NCBI GenBank assembly: GCA_944800085.1 | Contig: CALYLO010000001.1 | Span: 645,001 to 709,000, forward strand | Length of the DNA stretch: 64,000 nt | Reading direction: 5' to 3' | DNA from: Paenibacillus melissococcoides | GTDB taxonomy: Bacteria > Bacillota > Bacilli > Paenibacillales > Paenibacillaceae | Shown here: in pieces, positions 10,859 to 18,476 of the stretch | Numbering within the stretch: position 1 is the first letter of the stretch | Layout: every line of letters begins with the position of its first letter | Notes under the pieces: model-generated | The model's input: the letters and a program-made list of their open reading frames with translations, nothing else | Told to the model about the DNA's origin: nothing | The model's database searches: none | Position numbers and translations under genes: made by a program

Positions 10859-11878
10859 GTGGTAGACTTGGGTAAAGTGTTAGTAGAAGAATATCGTGGC
10901 AATTGGTTGGAATGCGCGTACACCGGCCATATGGTTGGCGTGAACGAACAGGGGGAGACGTTATTCACGGTAGGGGACGAGAACTATGTCAGCTTCATGC
11001 GTTCGTCGTCGAAGCCGGTTCAGGCGCTGCCTGCGCTTATGGCGGGAGTGCCGGAGCGTTACGGGCTGAGCGACGAGGAGATCGTGCTTATGACGGCATC
11101 GCACCGGGCGCAGAAATTCCATGTGGAAGCCCTGGAATCGTTCATGCGCAAGACCGGCATCTCGGAGACGCAGTTCGTATGCAAGCCGACGTATCCGCTG
11201 AACGGAGCGGCCCGCGATGAGCTGATCGCCCATGGCGAGCCTGCGCGCTCCATCTACCACAATTGCTCGGGCAAGCATCTCGGGGTGCTGGCGCTCTGCA
11301 AAATGAAGGGCTGGCCGACGGACAACTATGCCGAGCCGGACCATCCGGTTCAGCAGCAGGTGCTGTCTCTGATGTCCGCGTTCTCGGATGTCCCTGTCGA
11401 GAAGATCCGGCTGGGGACGGACGGCTGCGGCTTCCCGGTCTATGCGCTCCCGATTCGCAATATTGCGACGCTGTACTTGCGGCTTGCTTGTCCGGATCTG
11501 ATTCCGGATGAGACGGTCCGAGCGGCTGTCATCCGCCTGACGACGTTGATGAACCGGTACCCGTTCTACGTATCCGGCACGCAGCTCATTTGCCCGACGC
11601 TTCTGCAGGACGACAACATCGTCGCCAAAGGCGGCGCCAAAGGAATCTACTGCTTCGGCCTGCGGAAAGAGCGCATGGGGATCGCCTTCAAAGTAATGGA
11701 TGGCTCCGAGGATCAATGGCCGCTCATCGTGGCCCATATTTTGAAGGAGATTCAATATCCGAACGCGGAGACGATCGAGCGTCTGCAGCAGCTCAGTCCG
11801 CCAGAGACGAAGAATGACAATGGCCGGGTCGTCGGCATGCGGGAAGCAAAGTTCAAATTGCAGTGGGTAAAAAAATAA
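10859..11878 (+). CDS. L-asparaginase II family protein
   Basis: 339 residues of the asparaginase_II family (Rhizobium etli type), distinct from classical bacterial asparaginases; predicted to hydrolyse asparagine or a related amide. Family blocks are visible: SFMRSSSKPVQALP near residue 40, ASHRAQKFH near residue 80, YHNCSGKHLG near residue 135 and GTDGCGFPVYALP near residue 180. GTG 10859 is chosen as the start because GAGGAGG lies about 9 nt upstream. An in-frame ATG at 10811 overlaps the previous gene and has no binding site. It sits directly behind the frameshifted glycosidase and may be co-regulated by the AraC protein. Confidence 0.85.
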   Translation: MVDLGKVLVEEYRGNWLECAYTGHMVGVNEQGETLFTVGDENYVSFMRSSSKPVQALPALMAGVPERYGLSDEEIVLMTASHRAQKFHVEALESFMRKTGISETQFVCKPTYPLNGAARDELIAHGEPARSIYHNCSGKHLGVLALCKMKGWPTDNYAEPDHPVQQQVLSLMSAFSDVPVEKIRLGTDGCGFPVYALPIRNIATLYLRLACPDLIPDETVRAAVIRLTTLMNRYPFYVSGTQLICPTLLQDDNIVAKGGAKGIYCFGLRKERMGIAFKVMDGSEDQWPLIVAHILKEIQYPNAETIERLQQLSPPETKNDNGRVVGMREAKFKLQWVKK

Positions 11879-11897
11879 GAAGAAAGTATAAGTCTAT

Positions 11898-11943
11898 ACC
11901 GTCTTGTTCGAAGGGATAACCTGAAGACAAGGCGGTTTTTTCC
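11898..11943 (+). terminator. Terminator after asparaginase
   Basis: ACCGTCTTGT pairs (one G:T) with ACAAGGCGGT, followed by six T. Confidence 0.75.
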
Positions 11944-12109
11944 ATTCTTGTTCGTATATTGAAGTACGGAAAGCTAAGAAAAAAACATCGTTTTCAGCAA
12001 AAAACAATTGATTTTCGATATCTGGTCTGTTATATTAATAAATGTCCTTCTTGAAGCATGCTCCGACGGCAAGCGATGGAAGGACATGGACAGGCTGCAC
12101 AGCCGATGC

Positions 12110-12184
12110 GCGGACATAGCTCAGTGGTAGAGTATCGCCTTGCCAAGGCGAGGGTCGCGGGTTCGAATCCCGTTGTCCGCTCCA
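12110..12184 (+). tRNA. tRNA-Gly (GCC)
   Basis: Acceptor GCGGACA / TGTCCGC, anticodon loop TTGCCAA (GCC), encoded CCA. Confidence 0.96.
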
Positions 12185-12190
12185 GAAGAT

Positions 12191-12267
12191 GCGCCCTTAG
12201 CTCAGCCGGATAGAGCGTTTGACTACGAATCAAAAGGTCGGGAGTTCGAATCTCTCAGGGCGCGCCA
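12191..12267 (+). tRNA. tRNA-Arg (ACG)
   Basis: Acceptor GCGCCCT / AGGGCGC, anticodon loop CTACGAA (ACG), encoded CCA. Confidence 0.96.
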
Positions 12268-12281
12268 GATTAACTTTATAG

Positions 12282-12363
12282 GCCGGTGTGGCGGAATGGC
12301 AGACGCGCGCGACTCAAAATCGTGAGGGAAACCGTGGAGGTTCGAGTCCTCTCACCGGCACCA
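12282..12363 (+). tRNA. tRNA-Leu (CAA)
   Basis: An 82-nt class II tRNA with acceptor GCCGGTG / CACCGGC, anticodon loop CTCAAAA (CAA), a variable arm and encoded CCA. It is the last tRNA before a block of decayed mobile-element genes, consistent with use as an integration site. Confidence 0.93.
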
Positions 12364-12387
12364 GCACAAGCGATGATGTTCTTCGGG

Positions 12388-12418
12388 ATCAAAAAACCTG
12401 AAGGACCTTTTTTTGATT
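12388..12418 (+). terminator. Weak terminator after tRNA-Leu
   Basis: TCAAAAAACC and GGACCTTTTTTTGA form an imperfect, mostly A:T hairpin ending in T-rich sequence. The GC core is small. Confidence 0.35.
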
Positions 12419-12539
12419 TTAACGCACTCTATGCCTTTCGAGAGCGATGGGAAAATGCTGTGTAATGTATCCAGGTTTGATTCGCTTCCCCAGCTTGTCA
12501 AAATAAATGTAAATCGAGGTAATAGGTATAGCAGGAGTC

Positions 12540-12880
12540 TTTAAGTATAGGCGTTTATCATGATCCTGTTGTTCCTTTAACCGCAAAAGAACTCTTCAAA
12601 TGATGTGGCCAGGGGAAGGGAGCGATGGCTTGATTTGTTTTTGGTGTGGTCCTTTTCCACGATTATAAGTTTCTCTTCCACGGATGTTTCAATCATGGTA
12701 TATTTGAATGGTAATGGTCTTATTTTTGAAATCAATCGCATCTCACTTTAACCCTGCCACTTCGCTTCGACGTAACCCGTAAAATGCGGCGAGCGCTTCG
12801 AACAGCTTGTTCATTTCCTCTTTGTCGTAAAAACTCCCAACAAGGGAAGAATCGATTGGAGTGGATACGATTGCATTCCG
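12540..12880 (-). pseudogene. Tyrosine recombinase (integrase) relic
   Basis: Reading the minus strand downward from about 12835 gives EEMNKLFEALAAFYGLRRSE, which includes the catalytic-arginine GLRRSE motif of phage/ICE tyrosine integrases. It continues VAGLK, a stop where tryptophan is expected, DAIDFKNKTITI, and after frameshifts KNKSSHRSLPL and RLKEQQDHDKRLY. These blocks follow the usual integrase order but are broken by stops and shifts. No complete catalytic domain remains. Its position just past tRNA-Leu fits an element once integrated at that tRNA. Confidence 0.7.
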
Positions 12881-13260
12881 ATGAACGCCAGGAAACTATA
12901 CACCAGCGTCACGATACGTCGTATCGCTTCCAGCTTTCCAGCAAGAAACTGTTTGTGGAATTGCTCCGTTCTTTTGTTAATAAAGGATGGGTACAAAGTA
13001 TAGACGAAACCAATGTTCAAGAAATTCCCCATTCGTTGTTCTCCAAGATTTTAAACGCAAGGAAGCGGATCTGGTTTAGCGAGTACAGTTAAATGGGCAG
13101 GAAGTCGTGTTTTATTTGCTGCTGGAAATGCAGTCGAATGTGGACTTCCAGATGCCATATCGCTTGTTGATATACCAAGTGGAGATTTGGCGGTACTTGT
13201 TAAAAGACGAAAAGAAGACCGTTCGTCTCTTTATGGCTCGTCCATCACGCTTTCTTGCGT
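12870..13260 (+). pseudogene. Rpn-family recombination-promoting nuclease relic
   Basis: The plus strand encodes HDTSYRFQLSSKKLFVELLR, then FVNKGWVQSIDE. After a shift comes VLQDFKRKEADLV, a stop in place of a residue, then RVQLNGQEVVFYLLLEMQS and DFQMPYRLLIYQVEIWRYLL. This is the order of the PD-(D/E)XK Rpn/YhgA-like (transposase_31) family, including the EADLV and LLEMQS strands of the nuclease core. At least one frameshift (about 13045) and one nonsense codon (about 13076) kill the frame, and the C-terminal part is missing or scrambled after about 13210. Confidence 0.75.
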
Positions 13261-13274
13261 TTACACTTCCTCAA

Positions 13275-13645
13275 ACTCCAGGGCCGAATTGATTTCGGAC
13301 TGCCGCGCTACCATTTGTTGCAATTTCTCATCGAATTCAAACAGTTTACCCACTTCGTTTTGAGCTCCAATGAGTTGCTCGTGCATCCTTTTTTCTTTTG
13401 GATAGCTTCCTGCAATAAGGAAGGGATTTTTTCAATCGCATTTTTTATACGAGAAAAATTGACCTAATTTCGTTATCCACGTGCATCTTTTCAGCGAGCA
13501 TCGGATTGCCGATAGCCACTGCTTTGACTTTGGCAGCCGACAGCACCGTTTCATCCGCATCCTCGCAGGAGCGGGAGATGCTTTTCTCCGTCATCACCTG
13601 GGAAATGTAGCGTTCTTTGGGATGAAGTCCTATAGAACTTTTTTA
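13275..13645 (-). pseudogene. C-terminal relic of conjugative-element helicase/methylase
   Basis: The minus strand reads HPKERYISQVMTEKSISRSC, then DADETVLSAAKVKAVAIGNP, MLAEKMHVDNE, after a shift IKNAIEKIPSLLQEAIQKKK, and after another shift MHEQLIGAQNEVGKLFEF. These blocks match what is found at the C-terminus of the very large SNF2-like DNA methylase/helicase proteins carried by integrative conjugative elements (recalled similarity, not searched). The upstream ~2000 residues are absent. At least two frameshifts are present. The reading ends near 13275 with a stop. Confidence 0.6.
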
Positions 13646-13655
13646 CTTTTGATTG

Positions 13656-13703
13656 AAAAGGGGCGTCCTCCGTCATGTTTGATCACGGTTGGGCGCCCTT
13701 TTT
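13656..13703. terminator. Terminator of the LytTR gene
   Basis: AAAAGGGGCG (13656-13665) pairs with CGCCCTTTTT (13694-13703). It is A/T-flanked on both sides and so could act in either direction; it lies 19 nt past the LytTR stop codon. Confidence 0.6.
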
Positions 13704-13721
13704 CGTGCATGTGCCCGGATC

Positions 13722-14459
13722 TTATAAATGGGCGATTGTATATCGAGCAAAGGCATTTTGAATCTTTTTGGCCTGTGATCGTCCAACCGGGTATTCCTCC
13801 TGATTGGACATCAGTACGGACACGCTGGAAAACTTGCGAATATGCTCCAAATTCACGATAACGGATCGATGAATGAGCAAAAAAGGATAGGCAAGCTTGT
13901 CCGAATATTCATGCAATGTCCCTGTAACGACATATTGCTCCTGCGTTGCAATAATTTTGAGCTTATTTTTATTGACGGAATGCTTGAGCTTAATAATCGC
14001 AATAATATCCGATTTACGGAGTACAAACTGCTCGTCTTCTATTTTCACGATTAAAAATCGAGGTACGGATTCCGTCAAATAATTGCACAGGCTTATCACT
14101 TTCAACTTAAACAATTCGCATGGGACGGGCTTGACCAAGCATTGGAACGCCTGTACGTCAAAGCAGTCTATTATCGATGTCGGGTTGCTGATTAAAAATA
14201 TGATCTGCACATCCCGATCAGGCAGCGAGCGGATGATTCTCGCGGTTTCAATTCCATTCCCGCTCTCTGGTTCTGTCCCCAGAATCAGAAAATGAAACGG
14301 GAACGGATTATGGTTCTTATAATATTGGATCAATTCGTTCCCATCCGTAAAGAATGTGAGATGAAAGGTATAAGGTGTACTTAAAGCAAGTTGGTGAAAC
14401 AAGTGTTCGAACTTCGAATGTTCTTCTTTATCTTTGCTGCATACCGCCACGTTGAACAT
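13722..14459 (-). CDS. LytTR response regulator with degenerate receiver
   Basis: A 245-residue regulator. Residues about 1-120 form a receiver-like domain and about 140-240 a LytTR DNA-binding domain (LRKSDIIAI start, LHEYSDKLAYPFLLIHRSVI core, PVGRSQAKKI end). At the position where receivers carry the phospho-acceptor (LDIEMP-like), this protein has LILGTEP, i.e. glycine instead of aspartate. The N-terminal acidic pair is also changed (VCSKDK). The C-terminal lysine loop (LVKPV) is kept. It probably works without phosphorylation or through another signal. No histidine kinase is adjacent. It is divergent from the biosynthetic operon and is the obvious candidate regulator. Confidence 0.85.
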   Translation of the reverse strand: MFNVAVCSKDKEEHSKFEHLFHQLALSTPYTFHLTFFTDGNELIQYYKNHNPFPFHFLILGTEPESGNGIETARIIRSLPDRDVQIIFLISNPTSIIDCFDVQAFQCLVKPVPCELFKLKVISLCNYLTESVPRFLIVKIEDEQFVLRKSDIIAIIKLKHSVNKNKLKIIATQEQYVVTGTLHEYSDKLAYPFLLIHRSVIVNLEHIRKFSSVSVLMSNQEEYPVGRSQAKKIQNAFARYTIAHL

Positions 14460-14569
14460 AGAACTTCCTCCTCCGCTTCCCTTCTTCTATCAAGCAGCAG
14501 ACTTTCTAAACATTTGTTTTTATTAATTGGTAAAACCTAACATAAAATGTTGTTGGATCGCGTTTTATG

Positions 14570-14616
14570 ACAGTTTGCAACCATTTTACACCAATTTTAT
14601 CCGATTATGATATAGT
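14570..14616 (+). promoter_or_regulatory. Putative promoter and LytTR site of the PKS/NRPS operon
   Basis: TATGAT/TATAGT (14606-14616) can serve as a -10 box with no good -35 box. Upstream, ACAGTTTGC (about 14570-14578) resembles a LytTR half-site, with a weaker CCAATTTTA half-site 12 nt further on. A poor -35 plus tandem sites is the usual form of LytTR-activated promoters; the assignment is inference. Confidence 0.3.
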
Positions 14617-14690
14617 TTATTTTACAAACATGTAAATAATCAGGAGGTATCGAAGCAGATATTATTAATAAGCGTGAAAGGAATGTACCT

Positions 14691-17225
14691 ATGAAATGTA
14701 AGAGCTTAGTCGACATGATTATGAATCCTCTGAACCGCCGGGGCGGGATTACATATATATCGGGACGAGACCGCGAGTATACTGTAACCTACGCCGAATT
14801 GTTGAACCGGGCGCTTCATGTCTTGAACTTGCTCCGGTCAAAAGGCATAAAGACGGGAGAAGAGCTGCTCATGCAAGTCGAGGACAATGACATGTTCATC
14901 ACGGTATTCTGGGCATGCATTTTGGGGGGGATTATCCCAGTGCCCGTAACGGTAGGGCATAATAATGAGCATAAGCTCAAGATTTTCAATATTTGGAGCG
15001 TGCTGCAGCGGCCTCATCTTATCGGAACCGACAAGGTCATTTCTTCACTGGAGAGCTATGCTCAGAATAACGGACTAATGGAGACCGCGGACGTAATGCG
15101 CGAGCGCGCGATTGATATCGGGTTCGATCTGGAGGAATGGACAGGCGAAGATACGATATCCACAGAGTCCGGCATTCATTATCCCAATCCGGACGATATC
15201 GCCTTTATTCAATTTTCTTCAGGATCGACAGGCAATCCGAAGGGGGTTGTTCTCACTCATCGCAACTTGATCGCCAATTTGGAAGCCATCACGGCCGGAG
15301 CAGAAATTGTGCGGGAGGACAAAGCATTAAGCTGGCTGCCTTTGACTCACGACATGGGGTTAATCGGCTTCCACTTGGGCGCTCTCGCCAATAGGGTGGA
15401 TTTGTATCTTATTCCGACTGATCTTTTTATTAGGAGACCTGTATTATGGTTTGACAAAATCAACGAGCACCGGATTACGATTACCTGCTCTCCTAATTTC
15501 GGGTATAAATATTTTTTGCAAGCGCTTAGAAGGGGGCAAGAGAAGCAGTGGGACTTGAGCTGCGTCCGCCTTATTTTTAATGGCGCAGAGCCGATATCAA
15601 CCGAAGTTTGCCGGGAATTTTTTGAACAAATGGAGCAGTACCATTTACATCCTTCCAGCTTATTTAATGTGTACGGGTTAGCAGAGGCAAGTCTTGCAGT
15701 TACGTTCTGCCCCGTCAATGAGGGTCTTACCAGTATTGCGTTGGATCGAAGCCGGCTGTCTATCGGCGACGAAATAAGGGAAGTTACGAAGGACGAAGAG
15801 CATTGGAGTCTGGTCGATCTCGGATATCCTGTACTCCATTGCCAAGTTCGAATATGCGGCGAAGACAACGAGGCGTTGCCGGAACGCCGGGTAGGCTTCG
15901 TTCACATTCGTGGAGATAATGTAACATCCGGCTACTATAACAATCCGGACAGCAGCGCGGAGATCATGGACCGCGACGGGTGGCTGAATACAGGGGATAT
16001 CGGCTTCATGCTGCATGGCCGGCTTATTATTACGGGAAGAGCCAAGGAAATTTTGTTCGTAAATGGACGAAATTATTATCCTGCTGACGTAGAAACGGTA
16101 GCGATGCAAATAAAAGGGATAGAATTGGGGAAAATCGCGGCATGCGGCGTATGGAACCAAGATTTGCAAAGAGATGAGCTGCTTATTTTCATATGGCATA
16201 AACGAAGTGTGGAGGAATTCGCTGAAATTGCGGCCAAGGTGAGAAAGAGAATAAGCGGCATCATGGGGCTGCAAATCGACTATGTGCTCCCTGTTACAGA
16301 GATGCCGAAGACGACTAGCGGCAAGATTCAACGATATGCGCTTGGACAAATGTACAGAGAGGGATCTTTCAACTCCTCCATCGAGCAATTGAACAATTTG
16401 TTCGTTTCTTCAGAACCGCACGCCCTGCGAGAACCGGCTGTCGAAGAGATGGAAGCAGAATTGCTCGCCATTTGGCAGACGTTCTGTCCGGATATTCATC
16501 TGGGCGTGCACGACAATTTTTTTGAAGCGGGCATGACCTCCCTTATGATTAGCCAGATAGCGGAACATATGGAGGGCAAGTATTCCCGCCACATCAAAGT
16601 TGCCGATCTTTTCGCCCATCCAACGATAGCGAAGATGGCAAAGTTCATTTCCAGCCCAAAGAGTCTCGGCATTCCTTGCATAGAGCTGTCTCCGCATTTC
16701 TTCATCGATCGCGGCGCTGTGATCAAGGAGTGCGTTAAGGAGTACCGCTTCGTCATTGAGGGTGAATCATTGCAAAAAATAAAAGAGCTTTGCAAGTCTC
16801 AGCACACGACGTTCGGTGAATACATCGTCTTTTGTTATGGCATGATCCTTGCCCAGCTTAACGATAGCGAGAACGTACTTCTTAATACAATGCTGGAGCG
16901 GGAAAATCTTGTGGAACTGTCGATGGTCGACATTGCCCGGATGGAGATCCAAAAAGGAGAGAACGCCTTTCAGCTGGAGGAGCTGGATCAGCTAAAGCTG
17001 AAGAAGGACCAGAGAGAGGCGGCTGTTTTGATTTACGAAAAGGCGCTGAAAAGCATCCCTCTATCCTTGACATCCTATTTTGACATCGTTGTGGAATTGG
17101 AAGATATGGTTGACGAGGTATCCGTTGTTTTCTCTTTTCAAGCGCAACGAATGCGGGAGAAGGTAATGAGAGATTCATTTGATCATTTGGCCGGCATGGC
17201 CTTGCATTCCGTCGTGGAGGTGTGA
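14691..17225 (+). CDS. Fatty-acyl-AMP ligase / ACP loading protein
   Basis: 844 residues. Residues about 1-560 are an adenylate-forming domain of the fatty-acyl-AMP-ligase kind: FSSGSTGNPKGV near residue 176, WLPLTHDMGLIG near residue 215, and the FAAL-like C-terminal motif AKEILFVNGRNYYPADVE. Residues about 575-650 are an acyl-carrier domain whose phosphopantetheine serine lies in GMTSL near residue 616. Residues about 660-840 look like the C-terminal half of a condensation domain (YRFVIEGESLQKIKEL ... YFDIVVELEDMV) without an HHxxxDG motif. It would activate a carboxylic acid as acyl-AMP and load it on its own ACP to start the assembly line. Stop and next start are 2 nt apart. Confidence 0.87.
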   Translation: MKCKSLVDMIMNPLNRRGGITYISGRDREYTVTYAELLNRALHVLNLLRSKGIKTGEELLMQVEDNDMFITVFWACILGGIIPVPVTVGHNNEHKLKIFNIWSVLQRPHLIGTDKVISSLESYAQNNGLMETADVMRERAIDIGFDLEEWTGEDTISTESGIHYPNPDDIAFIQFSSGSTGNPKGVVLTHRNLIANLEAITAGAEIVREDKALSWLPLTHDMGLIGFHLGALANRVDLYLIPTDLFIRRPVLWFDKINEHRITITCSPNFGYKYFLQALRRGQEKQWDLSCVRLIFNGAEPISTEVCREFFEQMEQYHLHPSSLFNVYGLAEASLAVTFCPVNEGLTSIALDRSRLSIGDEIREVTKDEEHWSLVDLGYPVLHCQVRICGEDNEALPERRVGFVHIRGDNVTSGYYNNPDSSAEIMDRDGWLNTGDIGFMLHGRLIITGRAKEILFVNGRNYYPADVETVAMQIKGIELGKIAACGVWNQDLQRDELLIFIWHKRSVEEFAEIAAKVRKRISGIMGLQIDYVLPVTEMPKTTSGKIQRYALGQMYREGSFNSSIEQLNNLFVSSEPHALREPAVEEMEAELLAIWQTFCPDIHLGVHDNFFEAGMTSLMISQIAEHMEGKYSRHIKVADLFAHPTIAKMAKFISSPKSLGIPCIELSPHFFIDRGAVIKECVKEYRFVIEGESLQKIKELCKSQHTTFGEYIVFCYGMILAQLNDSENVLLNTMLERENLVELSMVDIARMEIQKGENAFQLEELDQLKLKKDQREAAVLIYEKALKSIPLSLTSYFDIVVELEDMVDEVSVVFSFQAQRMREKVMRDSFDHLAGMALHSVVEV

Positions 17226-17227
17226 AG

Positions 17228-18472
17228 ATGAAGAAATTGGCCTTCTTATTTCCGGGACAGGGGTCGCAATTTGCGGGGATGGGAAAAGAGCTTTATAAGA
17301 GATCCAATCTTGTGAGAAGCATATACGAGGAAGCCTCCGAGACGGTAGGATACAATCTGGCCCAAGTAAGCTTTGAAGATGACGGGAACAGGCTAAACCG
17401 TACAGAGTTTGCGCAACCGGCTTTGTTGACATTGAGTTACAGTATGTTTCGGGTATATATGGACGAGATTGGCGAAGAGCCGTGCTATATGGCCGGTCAT
17501 AGCTTGGGAGAGTATTCGGCCTTGGCTTGCAGTGGAGCGATATCCTTCGCGAACGCAGTGCGGTTGGCGAGTCAGCGGGGGCAAATCATGCAGAACGCGG
17601 TGCCGCCGGGAGCGGGGGCGATGTCAGCCGTGAGGGGATTGTCGTATAGAGAAGTGCTTCACATATGCAATACGAGTTCAGTGGAGGATGCGAGGAGCCC
17701 TGACATTGCATGCTTCAACTCGCCGATGCAATTTGTCGTGTCAGGGGAGGCGAAGGCTGTCCGCCAGGTAGAGCACCGGGTCGAGCATGCGGGGGGATTA
17801 TGCACTCGCCTAAAGGTTAGCGGCGCATTTCATAGCTATATGATGAATCAGGCTGCAGTTGAATTACAACACGTGATAAAGCAGTACTTATTTCACGATT
17901 TGCGGTATCCTGTCGTTTCTAATGTCACTTCCAAGCCTTACCGATCCACGGCAGATATTGTGCCGGCATTAACGAAGCAAATGACAAGTACTGTGCGCTG
18001 GTACGAAACGATGGTCTTTCTCCATGCGCAGGGCGTCCGGCACTATGTGGAGCTTGGTCCCGGACGCGTACTTGAGCAATTGGCGAAGCAAGCTTTCAAG
18101 CGCTCCTCTGTGCTTGGCATAGATAGTATGGATAAGAAGGGAAACTGGAGGAAGGCGGATGATATGCCGGTTACCGTACAACATATCTGCGCTCGTATTG
18201 TGGACGGTTGCCTGGCTGTGGCGGCAAGCGCGGAAAATCGCAATGAGGACGAGCATGAATTCGAGCATACCATCCATCCTGCTTATAAGGAGCTTAAGAG
18301 GATAAAGGAGTCATTGGTTGCTTTAGGGGAGATGGCCAAGCCCATCATGCACGCCAGTACAGCGATTGAGCGGGCAGAAGTGATTTTAACCGCCAAGAAA
18401 TTGGACAAGTTGGAGGTTGAAGCAAGATTGAGTCCCCTCCAGAAGCTCTTCTCTCAATTGCAAAAGGGGTGA
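17228..18472 (+). CDS. Discrete acyltransferase (malonyl-CoA:ACP)
   Basis: 414 residues. Residues 1-290 are a FabD/PKS acyltransferase with LFPGQGSQFAGMG at the start, the catalytic serine in GHSLGEYSALA near residue 88, and the GAFHS active-site histidine motif near residue 200 that favours malonyl over methylmalonyl. The last ~110 residues, about 60 rich in charged residues, have no recognised domain. The adjoining polyketide synthase lacks its own AT, so this enzyme should load malonyl units on it in trans. ATG 17228 follows GGAGGTG; a GTG at 17222 is in frame but overlaps that site. Confidence 0.88.
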   Translation: MKKLAFLFPGQGSQFAGMGKELYKRSNLVRSIYEEASETVGYNLAQVSFEDDGNRLNRTEFAQPALLTLSYSMFRVYMDEIGEEPCYMAGHSLGEYSALACSGAISFANAVRLASQRGQIMQNAVPPGAGAMSAVRGLSYREVLHICNTSSVEDARSPDIACFNSPMQFVVSGEAKAVRQVEHRVEHAGGLCTRLKVSGAFHSYMMNQAAVELQHVIKQYLFHDLRYPVVSNVTSKPYRSTADIVPALTKQMTSTVRWYETMVFLHAQGVRHYVELGPGRVLEQLAKQAFKRSSVLGIDSMDKKGNWRKADDMPVTVQHICARIVDGCLAVAASAENRNEDEHEFEHTIHPAYKELKRIKESLVALGEMAKPIMHASTAIERAEVILTAKKLDKLEVEARLSPLQKLFSQLQKG

Positions 18473-18476
18473 TATC

